Below, in pieces: positions 42,458-54,022 of a stretch of DNA of 64,000 bases (position 1 is the first letter of the stretch; each line of letters begins with the position of its first letter). The position numbers were made by a program, and so were the translations under genes. Source of the stretch: Typha latifolia. Its lineage: Eukaryota > Streptophyta > Magnoliopsida > Poales > Typhaceae. Location: assembly GCA_019914945.1 (NCBI GenBank), contig CM034106.1, positions 13,050,001 to 13,114,000 on the forward strand, written 5' to 3'. The notes under the pieces were generated by a model, which searched no databases, had not been told where the DNA came from, and was given only the letters and a program-made list of their open reading frames with translations.

Positions 42458-45400
42458 ATGGCTGACGACAAGCAGCGCGTTCTCTTACTGGACTCCGGCT
42501 CCCGTTTCCCTCTCCCACAAGGTGCAATTGATTACCCAATCTATCTCCTTTCTCTCTGATCTCTATTATCCTTCGAAGGATCTCACCTTTTGGGCTTTCT
42601 GTAGGGGTTCGGTTCTCGTACGGCACCGCCGGGTTCCGATGCAATGGATCGATCCTGTCGTCTACGGTGTTCCGCGCCGGAATCATTGCGGCGCTGAGGT
42701 CTCTCAAGACCGGATCCGTCGTAGGCCTTATGATCACCGCCTCCCACAACCCCGTGGCCGACAACGGCGTCAAGATCGCAGACCCCGACGGCGGTATGAT
42801 GACCCAAAGCTGGGAGCCCTTCGCCGACGCGCTCGCCAATGCCCCCGACCCTCAACACCTCCTTCAAGTTGGTCTCTTTTTTTCCTCCGATTTTCTCTTT
42901 TGTTCCCTTCAAATTATTTATCTGAGTATTATGTTTTTTTATAGTTTGCATCTTTTTCTGGTTTTTTGTGATGCCAGTTTTGGTCCCTTATTTTTATATC
43001 TTATTGAGTGGAATACCGTGCTGTAATATAGGGAAAAAGATTATTGTTTTTTTTTCCATGCAGCCGTGGAAATTTCAAGTGACGCCATATACGTTTTTAG
43101 GGTTGACTTGTTGGGTTCTACATTTTTGTGAACCCTCGATTGTCTTTGGTTCGTTGGCAATATGATTATGTTAATTTATGTTTTTGCATTGAAACAACTA
43201 TTCTGATAAAGTTGAGCTAAACTTGATCTATGGAATTACCTGCCGGTAGAACTGAAGTTTGGGCAGCGGATAATTGATTTTACGTAGCAATGTTGGACTT
43301 TCTAGAAGAAACTGATGATGGCTTACAGAATAAAGTAAAGGGCATCCATTTTGTTTTTGCTTATTGTTTGCCCTAGATATTCTTATTTTTTACTCACCTC
43401 ATGGTGCTAAAATAAGATCTCTTTGACAGTTGGTGCTTCAATTTGCAAAGGATGAGAATATTCCATTAGGAGGAGTTCATTCTGCTGAGGTATTATTAGG
43501 AAGAGACACAAGACCCACTGGAGAGTTTCTCCTTGAAGCGGCAAAACAAGTATGTTGTATCAAACTCATAGCTATGTTTTGTTCATATCTAAACTGGATG
43601 ATCAATTACTCACTCATCTGCTGAAGGGAGTTAATGCCATGATTGGTGCTATCGCAATTGATATGGGAATCTTGACAACTCCTCAACTTCATTGGATGGT
43701 TCGGAGTAGGAATAAAGGCATAAAGGCAACTGAGACTGATTATTTTAAGCAACTCTCCGAATCCTTTAGGTTTGTTTTGAAGGAGCTTACAGAAGTATCA
43801 AACTTAAGGTATCACATTTATGTATGTTGATTACTTACTCTATTGGCTATAGGTGCTTGATGGATTTGGTCCCAAAGGAAACAGTAAAGGATAGGGCAGA
43901 TACCAAAGTTGTTGTAGATGGAGCAAATGGTGTTGGTGGAGCGAAACTTGAGGAGCTGAAAGAAATGCTCACAGGGCTTGAGATTCATGTGAGAAATTCG
44001 GGAAAGGAAGGAGAAGGAATCCTTAATGAGGGGTGTGGTGCAGATTATGTGCAGAAAGAGAAAGTTGTTCCTTGTGGGTTTTGCTCTGATGATGTAGGAA
44101 CAAGGTGATACGTCTGCATGTTACTTTCCAGCTATTCTACTTGCCATTTATTGGAGTTTTATGTATGCTAGTTAAATAGCAATAACAAGTGCACTGTGCA
44201 ATTTAGCATTTCAGGTGTGCAAGTTTGGATGGTGATGCTGACAGGCTTGTGTATTTCCGTGTCTTGTCAGCAAGTAACAATAGGATTGATCTTGTTGATG
44301 GAGACAAAATACTCTCTCTCTTTGCGATATTTATCAAAGAACAACTAGGCATTCTTAATAAGAAGGATAATGACTTAAGCAAGGAATTGCCTGCAAAGCT
44401 TGGCATTGTTCAGACAGCATATGCAAACGGAGCATCAACCGACTACCTCAAGCAGCTGGGCCTTGAAGTGGTATTCACTCCAACAGGTGTGAAATATCTG
44501 CACAAGAAAGCTTCAGAGTATGACATTGGCATATATTTTGAGGCCAACGGGCATGGGACAGTACTATTCTCAGAAAGTTTTATATATCTGTTGGAGTCTA
44601 GGAGTAATGAGCTTGCTTCTACCTCTGCAGGTTAACTCATGACTCTCTCACTATGTATCTCTGGCATCTCTGGCATTCTGATATACTGATTTCTTGGTGA
44701 CTTTCTGTCTGTCTCAGGGTCTGAGCGTCACAAGGCTGTGTTGAGATTGTTGGCAGTCAGTCAGTTGATTAATCAAGCAGTAGGAGATGCTCTCAGTGGA
44801 TTGCTTTTGGTTGAAGCTATTCTGCAATACATGAGGTGGTCATTCCAGAAGTGGAGTGAACTTTACCATGATCTGCCTAGTAGACAACTGAAGGTAACTT
44901 GCCACCTTCATTCATTCTCCAACGGTTCTTTTCTTAGAATTTAAATCTTAGGCTCCCATATATACATTAAAAGTGATCCAGCCCGAAATGAAATACAAAG
45001 GACCAGGTAGAACCTAAAATATCAGTCATATCTTATATGGAACTAAATTGGCCTTTAGGCAATAAAAAACAAGAGAGTTTGTATCTAATCGAAATGTTTA
45101 CATAATAAAAAACAGTCGATACTCCCCCACATCCTGTTGCAGGTCATGCTAATTTTATCAGTTTGGCATTGACTTTTTTAGGCAGTAGATGGTTGTTCCA
45201 CAAGATTGGGGACACAGGGGAAAGTTTGCTATATATAGTGAAAAAAAAAATCACAATATTGTTTCAAGGATCAGTCAGACCATGTGTTTCTACATGGTAA
45301 TTACAAGATGACGACAAGGTTTCAAGCAGTAGCCCATGATGCATAAAAGTTGATGTGAGCCATATAGACTGCAGATAAATATGGTTACTGTATCGACATG

Positions 45401-45829
45401 TCAAGAATCTGTATGGAAATACCGATTTTCCCACGATGGTATATGAAAAAATAAGTGACAAGAGAAATCCCTTATTTAGTAGTTTCCAGCTCATTGTTTT
45501 GCTGATATTTCTTACGCAGGTAAAAGTTGCAGATCGAAGTGCTGTTATTACAGCAAATGCAGAAACGCGAGTTGTGAAGCCTTCCGGTTTGCAAGAGCTG
45601 ATAGACATGGAGACAGGTAAGCTTTTCTAATTGTGGGAAAATATATTTGTGGAATATTTTTTTACCCAGGACTGTGGTTGATGTAGCCAAATATCCTCGT
45701 GGGAGATGTTTTGTTCGTCCATCTGGTACAGAGGATATAATTCGCGTATATGCGGAGGGATCAACACAGGAAGCAGCTGATAACCTTGCCAAAGCTGTGG
45801 CACAGCATGTTGATCGCCTATTGGGATAG
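42458..45829 (+). CDS. PAGM: Phosphoacetylglucosamine mutase
   Basis: Nine exons: 42458-42521, 42605-42867, 43430-43549, 43627-43769, 43853-44104, 44215-44630, 44718-44893, 45520-45616, 45687-45829. They give 557 residues, as in Arabidopsis (about 556). The enzyme interconverts GlcNAc-6-phosphate and GlcNAc-1-phosphate on the cytosolic route to UDP-GlcNAc. All alpha-D-phosphohexomutase landmarks are present: catalytic phosphoserine loop ITASHNP, metal loop DGDADR, sugar loop EANGHGT and phosphate loop RPSGTED. The last exon start matters: the obvious acceptor at 45669 would put a stop in frame, whereas the acceptor ending at 45686 (GATGTAG) gives METAKYPRGRCFVRPSGTED, the expected family sequence. 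The exon 4 acceptor (CTGCTGAAG) is weak but keeps the frame. Confidence 0.94.
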
Positions 45830-46241
45830 GCAAAGCGAAGTGACGAACTTATAATTTAATTTTGAATCTTCGGCAATGAAAGTAGGCTGTTTATTTTTCT
45901 CATAAAGAAAGACAATTTTAAGTACTGAATCTTTTTTTGGTGGGTATATGAAGATGTTTTTTTCCCCTTGTTGAAGTCATAAATACATCAACAAAATTTT
46001 CGCTGTTAGCTTTGTTGCCTTTCATCTTTGACTAATCAAATGATTGAATCACACCTGAATTTCGCTTGAATTGTCACAGAGTTGTCTACTCAAGTTCTAT
46101 CTCATTCATCATCTGTTCCTTATGACAAAATAAAAATAAAAAAAATTGAAAGAATCTTATTATATTTTTACGTCTCCGGAAAACAACTGTACACTTTGAA
46201 TTTTCCCGGGTCATCCATTAATCACTCACTAACTCATTCAC
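45830..46241. other. Convergent spacer, mutase and TBL gene
   Basis: About 410 bases shared by two convergent 3' ends; nothing else seen. Confidence 0.6.
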
Positions 46242-48186
46242 TCACTGGAAGCTGCTTATGATCTCATCCCCTGAGCTTCTCAAAAGCATCACATACAGGA
46301 GCTCATTCCATGCATCAGGGACCCCAGGAAGGCACCAATGGCTGCAGTCCTGGATTGCTCCGGCCTTCCTGCGGCCCGCGGGGAGATTGTAGATCGAAGG
46401 ATGGCCGTCCTTTCGGTAGTCCGTCATTCTTGTGATATTTAGATAGAGAACCGGCGTCGTCATCTCCTCGAGAACTGATTCAAGGATCTTGGTCAGAGCT
46501 GGATACTTTGCCAAGTGCTTGTCGTCTGTAATTGGATCAGTTTCTCCGTCGCAGTTTCCACCTGAATTCCACTGGCCACCTCTGAGGAGAAAGAAGAAAT
46601 AAATAGTGTTAGTGCAATATTCTTGAAAGAAAGAAAATAATTAGTCTCTTAATTGGAATCAAAGGTTTTACCTAAAATGAGTCCAGGAGAAACCTCGAAA
46701 GAAGACCTTGGTCCGGTTTGGATCGATATTTGCATCAATCCATCTGGCCCATGTTTTCATTGCCTTCTGGTAAGCATCATATGAACTCAGCTGTGGGTGC
46801 AAGTAATTGCCTTCCTGGTAAAAGTTTATTCTGCAAAGAGATTACCAAATATTTCAGCAAGTGTTCCTGATACTAACTGAAGCTTATCGGATTAAGAAAC
46901 TCATTGTTACATAGTTATATACTGCAACAAATTTGACTACTTTTGGATTCTTTCTAAGCTTCAACGTTCTTACCCTTTGGAAGTCTTCTCATGAGTCCAC
47001 CAGTGGCCGGAGTTGAATATAATCACATCTGCATCCTTGTACGTCTCCAATGAGCTTTCTACCAGATCAAGCCGAAGTGTCTCCATACTCCTCCCATCTG
47101 AATCCACTCGCTCCGATTGCTCCACTAAGAACGGCGATCGAAAGTACTCGATCGAGTTGTTATAATCCTGTTTTTTTTTTTCCAAAACGGAGAATTTGAA
47201 TAAATATTCGGAGTGATCAAATGATCAAACACAAAAAGGAGAGCCATTGAACTCAACGATGAATGTAAAATTGTAGGAATTCTCTGCTTTAAATTGCTTT
47301 CTCCCCGAGGCTTCGAAGACTCTACTCTTATCCTGCAAGGTGGACCTCAGCATGCAGACCAATGACTCCCACATGTTCCGATTTAGAGAATCCCCGAAGA
47401 ATACTAGTCTTTTTCCCCTCAAGATCTCCAGCATTTTCATCCCTTCCAGCCTATACGATCAAATATCACATTGGCAGTTATAATTTTTTTTTATCCGTTA
47501 GAGAAGATAAAGTGGTTCCGTTCTTGATGGATTGCAAGGAGAAGAAAGAAAGTTGGTGTCTTGGTTTTGCAACTGACGCGAAAACCGAGAAATTTGATGG
47601 CCAAAGATGTAGATTAGATTCCTGACCTTGGAATGCTGCAGTCTTTTGGCTGCCACCGTAGTTTGGTGTAGTTGTGATCAGGTCGCCCGTTCCTGAAGCA
47701 GTCGAAGGAGCCGTCAACGAACGGGCACGACCCCGGTGGATAACTCGGCGCAGAGTCGTCGATCACCCATCGCCCGTCGAAGAGATCGCAAGAAGCGGAA
47801 TCCCCGTCTGGGTCTTCTTCTCCTTCCTCTGCTTCGCCATTGCTCCAGTTCTTGTTCTTTAGGAGGCTAAGATCGTTTACAAGATCAGGTTGGTCCTGAG
47901 GAGCAGGGTTGAGATGGGTATAAGTGCAGTTGTTTGGAGGAGGAGAGGAGAGATGGGCTTCGTTTGCAGTGGAAGGAGAAGCAACGAGAGGAGACTCGGA
48001 GACTGTTAAAAGGACTAGCGGGTTGAAAGCCAATGACCCAATGAGGGGATTCCCGCCCTGGAAGAAGAACAAGAACACGAAGAGCACAACGAGGATGGAA
48101 GTTGTGATGAAGGCTGGGATACCAAGATGGAAGAATTGGACTAAAGGCATGGAGGTCTCTTTCAGGAGATTCTTGGACGAAGCCAT
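46242..48186 (-). CDS. TBL: Trichome birefringence-like protein (polysaccharide O-acetyltransferase family)
   Basis: Five exons on the minus strand: 47627-48186, 47258-47450, 46974-47167, 46672-46830, 46242-46581, giving 481 residues. Residues about 25-45 are a membrane anchor ([17 protein letters not shown]) of a type II Golgi protein, followed by a variable stem. The PMR5N domain starts at [20 protein letters not shown] and includes [20 protein letters not shown]. The catalytic half has the esterase GDS motif ([16 protein letters not shown]) and ends with the DxxH motif in [21 protein letters not shown] proteins O-acetylate xylan, mannan or pectin in the Golgi. The substrate of this member cannot be read from sequence; it looks closest to the TBR/TBL1-TBL5 group. 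The donor of exon 2 (GTTGAG) is weak but is the only one that keeps phase and family sequence. Confidence 0.92.
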
Positions 48187-48192
48187 GGACGC

Positions 48193-48242
<50 letters not shown>

Positions 48243-48843
48243 GTTTGTTATGGAGTTGTTGCGATGCTTCCGATGTTTAAATTTACAAATCTCTCAGTGC
48301 TGGCTGTTTGTTTGATATTTTATAAGATAATTCCCGTTCGTTACGGGAATCTTTTATCATGAACGCGAATTGCGTTTCAATCTAGTCTCTACTCCTGAAA
48401 CTCATCAAACACCTCTGGCGAGCCAAGTCTCATTCCCACTCGTGGAGGCTAAATTGAGGGATCTATGAACTTTGACCAGCAGCAAAAGTTTCTTTTTTTT
48501 TTCTTGTGATAAAATTCCATTGCTACGCGTGGAAACAGTAAGAGCACCAGTCGTAATAATTCAGACCAAAAAATTGATATTTTCTTCTTCTTCTTTCCAT
48601 TGAATTGCACATCTATGGTACAGAAACTTATCCTCAGAAATGTATAAACGTTCTTCAGTGTACATGTTCTGACCAATATCTTAATTTAACGGGGGGAATA
48701 GAAACAAACAAGCAAACAACAAAAAATTTCACAAGCTTACTTGTGACTATCAAACAGGAAAAATGACGCAATACTGGTAAAAACACACATCCACTCCAGC
48801 AGATCTGCTCTGTGATTCTTCACAGCATAGTGAAAGCGAGAAA
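48187..48843. other. TBL leader with (GA)n, then spacer
   Basis: A GA dinucleotide run at about 48197-48240 begins ten bases upstream of the TBL ATG, so it is a (CT)n tract in the 5' leader. The rest contains the 3' UTR of the RING gene and no gene. Confidence 0.7.
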
Positions 48844-50682
48844 TCAGTTTAGCCTTCGGCTCTTGCGCGCATGAAGAGCTCCCCCGTCTACATCGAAAGA
48901 ACCAGAGGTGCTGCTTCTTGCTGTCCTTCTATGGGATCTAGAAGGCCCGGCGCTGTTAGGTTCTCCTGGGTTATTAGAGATAGCAACAACCCCCTGGATC
49001 ACCCCCATGGTGCTCGAAGCAGAGGTCTGATCTGCAGCCAATGCTGCTCCCATGATGTTCCTACCAATCATTTGCTCTGGATTTGGAGGATTGACAGAAG
49101 AAGTCGATGCTCCGTAATGGTTATTGCTACTAGCAAATCGTGCAGTCGTCCTACCAAGGTCAACAGCTAATCTTTCTGTACCACTGATACCAAACAGCGG
49201 AAGCTGATGCAAAGGATTGATTCCATCTCGAAGAAGTGAGACTGTATTACTTCTTACGGAGTTCAACGTTATGTTCCTATGCAGTCCAATATCCCCATCA
49301 GCAGACCCAACATCAGGATTTATTACCTCTTCCCTCTGCATTCTTCTTGCTCTCAACCTAGTTAGAAATCTAGGATGAGCAATACTGAAGAATTCCTGCA
49401 AGGTTGGGTCTGCATGCCCTTCAAACCTAGTACGCATTTGGTGATCTAAAAGGCGTCTTAACGAAGCAGCAATTCCCTCTCCCTGTTGCCTTAAGCTCTC
49501 AAGCCTATTCCCATGGGGCCTTGGTGGTATCTGAATACCCGTTTCCGCATCTTCTCCAATTTTCTTCTTTGTATTTGTTTCCGAGTTCCCTCTGCCATAT
49601 ATAGGCACAATATTAGACTCAGTTACCTCTCCTTTGCAGACAGGGCATTCTTTGTGGTCAGAATGGATATGCAACCACTGATACAAGCACGGCCAACAAA
49701 ATAAATGACCACAGGAAGTAACAACAGGTTCGCTAGCCATATCCAAGCAGATATTACACTCAAAGCTAGCAGCACTATTTTTCTTCTCTTCTGATTCTGC
49801 TTCTGAAGCCTCCACTACAATAGCTTCAATAGGTACTTTATCCTTCCTATTACACTCTGAAGGTCTTTGAGAGCTCACCCTATCCTGCATTAACTGTTGC
49901 TGAGTAGGCTGAGATGGTGAGGAAAAGTTCCTTTCATTCCCGTAAGGAAGTGATGATCTAAACCGCCTGGCCCTTAACTCAATCAATCTTCTGAGACGCG
50001 ATTCGGTGGATCGGAAGTGATCTTGCCGGGAAGAGGACATACCATTCTGGCCCAACAATTCACCTGTATCCATGAGAGTTGACGGGTAAAACCTGAAAGC
50101 AGACTCATCATTAACTTCTGGGGCTGCATATGGTTGCAAGAATGCTGTTGAGCCAGTAATGTAAGGCGGGGAGTAAGCCACATCATCTGTGGCTAGTGAA
50201 TCTCCTACGAACTGGGATAGAGTGGGTGGAGCAGATGCCAAATGAGATTCCACATCTTGGGCAACGGATTCATCGATCTCCTGCACAGTTGGCAAAACCT
50301 GAGCATTCATTCTCCTCAGAAGCTGCTGAGACAGAGAATCTGGTTCTCCATCATCCTGAATGGCCGGTTCAATGGAAGGATACGATGCACTATAGGGTTC
50401 ATACGAGGGGAAATATGGTGTGTACTCGGCACTGAGAGGAGCATCCACGGGGGGCACTGGATTCAAATCAACGCGAGGCAAGTGAGGAGTGAAAGAAGAA
50501 TGGGATGGAGAGTATGGAGGATGAGAATCCAGTCGGCTATCTCCAGCAGCAGTCATGGGTGGCGAACTAAGAGCGAGGTCTGAACCGATATCAAGACTGC
50601 GAATACAAGGCAAACGAGGAGGACCCAGATAAAGATTCAGATCCATCCTTCTGTTTCTGCTCTCATTGCCTTCATCAGCCAT
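48844..50682 (-). CDS. RING-type E3 ubiquitin ligase (MUSE1/MUSE2-like)
   Basis: A 612-residue protein in one coding exon. I place the start at 50682 (MADEGNESRNRRMDLNLYLG). The open frame continues further upstream, but an acceptor (TTGCAG before GAAAAAAG) near 50767 shows that the upstream part is 5' UTR and intron. The N-terminal half is a long, Pro/Ser/Tyr-rich disordered region with two MDLNL/VDLNPV-type patches, similar to EAR-like motifs. The RING finger is C3HC4: CNICLDMASEPVVTSCGHLF, then CWPCLYQWLHIH and CPVCKGEV, followed by the NIVPIYGRG phrase common to RMA-type plant RINGs. The tail is basic (RKSRRLN), possibly nuclear. Arabidopsis At3g58030 and At2g42030 (MUSE1, MUSE2), which act on SIKIC proteins in NLR turnover, look closest. 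That assignment is by resemblance. Confidence 0.87.
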   Translation of the reverse strand: MADEGNESRNRRMDLNLYLGPPRLPCIRSLDIGSDLALSSPPMTAAGDSRLDSHPPYSPSHSSFTPHLPRVDLNPVPPVDAPLSAEYTPYFPSYEPYSASYPSIEPAIQDDGEPDSLSQQLLRRMNAQVLPTVQEIDESVAQDVESHLASAPPTLSQFVGDSLATDDVAYSPPYITGSTAFLQPYAAPEVNDESAFRFYPSTLMDTGELLGQNGMSSSRQDHFRSTESRLRRLIELRARRFRSSLPYGNERNFSSPSQPTQQQLMQDRVSSQRPSECNRKDKVPIEAIVVEASEAESEEKKNSAASFECNICLDMASEPVVTSCGHLFCWPCLYQWLHIHSDHKECPVCKGEVTESNIVPIYGRGNSETNTKKKIGEDAETGIQIPPRPHGNRLESLRQQGEGIAASLRRLLDHQMRTRFEGHADPTLQEFFSIAHPRFLTRLRARRMQREEVINPDVGSADGDIGLHRNITLNSVRSNTVSLLRDGINPLHQLPLFGISGTERLAVDLGRTTARFASSNNHYGASTSSVNPPNPEQMIGRNIMGAALAADQTSASSTMGVIQGVVAISNNPGEPNSAGPSRSHRRTARSSTSGSFDVDGGALHARKSRRLN

Positions 50683-50766
50683 CCCAATCGATAAATTTCC
50701 CCTGCCCTTCTTCCCCCTAATGAGCCTAGACCTCGTATCGCCCCACGAAAAATCCCATCTTTTTTC

Positions 50767-51090
50767 CTGCAAGAGAACCCAAAAGGTATAAAAAATCGGA
50801 AACCCTAGCTCGCCCAAATATTCCAACATCTAAGAAAAGTTTTTTTTTTTTGCCCCCCTTCTCCGATCATCAAAAGTTCATGTTACCAAATGATAACCAT
50901 CTGAGGTTGAAATCTAAGGCTAGAGTTCCGTCTCTTGGACTGAAACGAATAGCTAGATGAAAATCCAAACCCTAGAAACAAAATTCCAGTTTTGCTTTGA
51001 ATCTGATCCAAATCTAAAGAAACGTGAAGAAAACGCGACAAGAATTGTACGCGAATATTACTAAGAAAGGGGGGATTTAGTAATTCGTAC
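50767..51090 (-). other. 5' UTR intron of the RING gene
   Basis: On the minus strand, donor CTAAG then GTACGA at 51090 and acceptor TTGCAG at 50767 frame a 324-base interval between a non-coding first exon (from about 51240) and the coding exon. Confidence 0.65.
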
Positions 51091-51380
51091 CTTAGATTGG
51101 GGCAGGCGATTTGGGGATTCCTCTCAGCTCCCACCAAGAGAGAAGAGGGGATGGTGTGCGAAACCTGTAGAATAAAAAAGAAAAGGAAGAGACTTCTGGG
51201 AGTTTGCAGAGGTGGGCGCGGCGCTGAGAAGATGGACGGTGGATATTCCTCCAAGGAGTTTCATCGTCGATTGGACGGACCCCACTGGTCAGCCGTTTTG
51301 TCTCCGAACAGGAAACGGCGTTGCCCCGTCGGATTGAGCTCTTTTCGTCATCAAATTTTTAGTGCAAAGTCAAATGGAAA

Positions 51381-51460
51381 TAAAATGGGCTCATTCGATC
51401 GAGTTGGGCCCATATTGGGCCAATCTTTTGGGCTCAAATCGAGAAGCCCATAATACGGTC
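51381..51460 (-). promoter_or_regulatory. Clustered site II (TGGGCC) elements upstream of the RING gene
   Basis: TGGGCC occurs at 51405-51410 and 51416-51421, TGGGC near 51385, and AGCCCA near 51445, in the 200 bases upstream of the presumed leader. TGGGCC/T boxes bind TCP factors and are common in promoters of housekeeping and growth genes. Confidence 0.5.
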
Positions 51461-52343
51461 CTTTTCTCTTTTGGATAAAATCCTCTACAATTATATTATA
51501 TATATTATAAGGACACCGAGAATTATTTATCCTTATATATGATTCAAAGTATGTTATTCTGACCCTATCCTAACTACCTGCAACTGGTTTTGTACGTACT
51601 AGCGAGCGAATAAGTTATCCCAATTCCCCGGATAACTCCATGGCCACGTCGACCCTTCTCTCCTTATCCTAACGGTCTCCTCTATCTCGCCGTCATTGGG
51701 ACCTCTTTCTAAAGAGGACTAGCTTAAGCTTATAATAGGCATGGTCCACGAGAAGATAGAGACTGTGACGAGGATTATCCATTACACCATGCTATCTATC
51801 CCGCAGCACTATCCGATAAATTTATCCGAAAGCTAGTTCACGCACGTGCCTGACATCGAACGATCCCATACACTTGAAATACTGTCGTACACGTGTGGTG
51901 TAGGAATGACGTAGGCGTAGCTATCTCAATAGGAAACTTATACATTGGATGCGTGCATTCAAACGAGTTACCCAAAAGGACTAGTTTTTGGACTATCAAT
52001 CCAAAGGCTTATCCTTGAGTTGTACTCCAACACATCAATGTTAGCTAGCTGTGACGTGCAACTAACGTTAAACTGCCTTTAATTATAGAGAAATTTAGGT
52101 AGCTATAATCGAAAGAGAACGTACATAAGCATTCGAATATACGCTATATTCGCAGTAAAACAATACATCCACGTCATATATATGTGTGTGTATGAGTATG
52201 ACGATCAATTAATGTAGGCAAATACTGGTATATATAGTGCCATATAGGGCATTGGCCATTGGTGCTTATTAATTTCATATTTGCGTTTAATTATTAAGTT
52301 TGTTCCAAGTCGCTGGAAATGGATGATTGGGGTACGAATGGAT
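51461..52343. other. Spacer, no gene seen
   Basis: AT-rich spacer upstream of the RING gene and downstream of the LEA-like gene. Apart from short dispersed TAT runs near 52180 I see no gene or element. Confidence 0.55.
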
Positions 52344-52827
52344 CTAATCGCATCTAGGCTTCTCCACGTCCTCGAGGGGGCGGAACCACACCTTCTGGTC
52401 CAGCACCGACGATCCTTTATTCCTCGCCGCCCCGTGGTCGCCGGCGGCGGCGGTCGATCCAGTGGCGGGCTCGGCGGGCCCAAACACGCCGGTATTGGGG
52501 TGCGGGGCCCAGTACTTGTCGGACTGGCCATTGATCACTTCGTCCGGCACCACGCTCGGCCGCACGTGCTCGTCGACGTTCTTGTCGTAGGACGACACTT
52601 GCACTACTCCCCTATTGCAAAGGCCATTCAAGAAATTAATTGGCAGAAAATGAATCAAATTTAATCACGAGGACGATCGATGACGAGATCGAGAGCAAAG
52701 AGGATCGATCCAGTAGTGGTTACCTTGAAGTCAAGGTCGAGAATCTATAGGAGGAGGACCAGACTCGGTTCACGAATCGCTTCCCGAAACTTCCAGCGAT
52801 CGCTCGCCCCTTCGAGTTGGAAGCCAT
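52344..52827 (-). CDS. Small LEA-like protein with mitochondrial-type presequence
   Basis: Two exons on the minus strand, 52724-52827 and 52344-52611, join in phase to 123 residues. The first exon gives an Arg/Ser/Phe-rich, acid-free presequence (GRAIAGSFGKRFVNRVWSSS, then YRFSTLTSR) like those of mitochondrial SAG21/LEA5 proteins. The rest is hydrophilic: DEHVRPSVVPDEVI, then KYWAPHPNTGVFGPAEP, an Ala/Gly-rich link and VLDQKVWFRPLEDVEKP. The tryptophan-proline box WAPHPNTGVFGP recalls the WxPDPxTGYYxP box of LEA_3 (Lea5/SAG21) proteins, which are stress- and senescence-induced. The gene structure is well supported; the family name is likely but not certain. A (CT)n tract (coding strand) lies in the leader at 52847-52872. 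Confidence 0.75.
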
Positions 52828-52845
52828 ATTGCGTGCGAGCGAGGG

Positions 52846-52876
<31 letters not shown>

Positions 52877-54013
52877 AGAAGAGAGATATCTCCGGTACGT
52901 ACTACGGTGGTTTGTATTTATAGTCGCCTACCCACTCGCTCCAACTAACTATGGCTAGCTGTCCACCTACTGCTATCTATCCTCCCCATCCATCTAACTA
53001 TCCATTCCGTTTGGCATAAATTCCTTCCACTAACGGAGCTTTAACAGCGCGGTGAGCTTGATGGACGAGCTATTATTACTATAGGAGTAATGCTCTACCA
53101 ACAAAATATTCTATCGATAAATATTACTTTAAGAGTAGGGAGATTTATTATTATTATTTTACGAAAGTTTTAGAGGTAAATATTGATTCGAGCCAAAAAA
53201 AGTCAACAAATTCGTCCGAAAGGGTCCAAGTCAGTAGCTGTTTAAATTGGCATTAATCTCCACTAACGCTAGCTTTATGTCGGATATTCATATCACTTCT
53301 GATCGCGTACTTCGCGAGTACTGAGCATCTGAAAATAAAAGGCAAAAGAAAGCCTTAAGTTTAAGCACGAAGGTTCCTCCTCGGTACCTTTCACCTCCCA
53401 AAATGCCATTATATATAACTTTTCTTTTTGTTCCTTTTAACTAAACAGAGGCTTTGGCGATCATAGAGTTATTATTGGCCACTATAAGTGTTATGGTTAT
53501 ATTTGATTTAATAGCAGCAAACTATTCTAAAATCTTATAAAAGAACGCTGCTACTTGTCCTTATCGTATCTCTATTCTCTACCTTGGAATATATTGGGCA
53601 TTTGCTCTTTCGACCGTAGAAATATTTCCAAAATCCAAATAGATGTGTATCCATTGCATCTCCTTAGCCATTTCAGTGACAACTCAACAAATCAGCTGCG
53701 TGTGGTGTAGCATTGACACGTTTTACGATGTGCTATACTTGGATTGTTAGATTCCTTGACTTGCTTATCCAATTACGTACACTTATATTAAAGAGGAAAT
53801 TAAACTCATCTGGTACTGGAGTGGAGGATGCCCATCTCCTTGGATTCTTTATTGGGAACTGCTTCGATTAGGACAGTCAGTCCCTATTTTGCTGCTACAT
53901 GCATTCGCTGTAGTCGCACGAGTCGTATGCTATGCTTCGTGATCTTTACCAGCGGATATATGCTGGGATTGCAAAATTATTTCATTGTAGGGTGTTATTT
54001 GCAAATATATGTA
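52828..54013. other. Divergent spacer upstream of the LEA-like gene
   Basis: Contains the LEA-like leader with the (GA)n run and a TATTTATAG-like sequence near 52915 that could serve as its TATA region. No further gene seen up to the transposon at 54023. Confidence 0.5.
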
Positions 54014-54022
54014 TATATCTAT

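Noticed and set aside
42270..42951. Minus-strand frames of 189 and 122 residues opposite the mutase gene
   Set aside because: They overlap coding exon 2 of the mutase in antisense and show no domain or start context of their own.
45670..45686. Frameshift pseudogene call for the mutase
   Set aside because: The apparent frameshift disappears with the acceptor at 45686, and all catalytic loops are intact.
48844..50829. Longer RING protein of 661 residues starting at 50829
   Set aside because: A splice acceptor near 50767 lies inside the added stretch, and the family-like start is at 50682.
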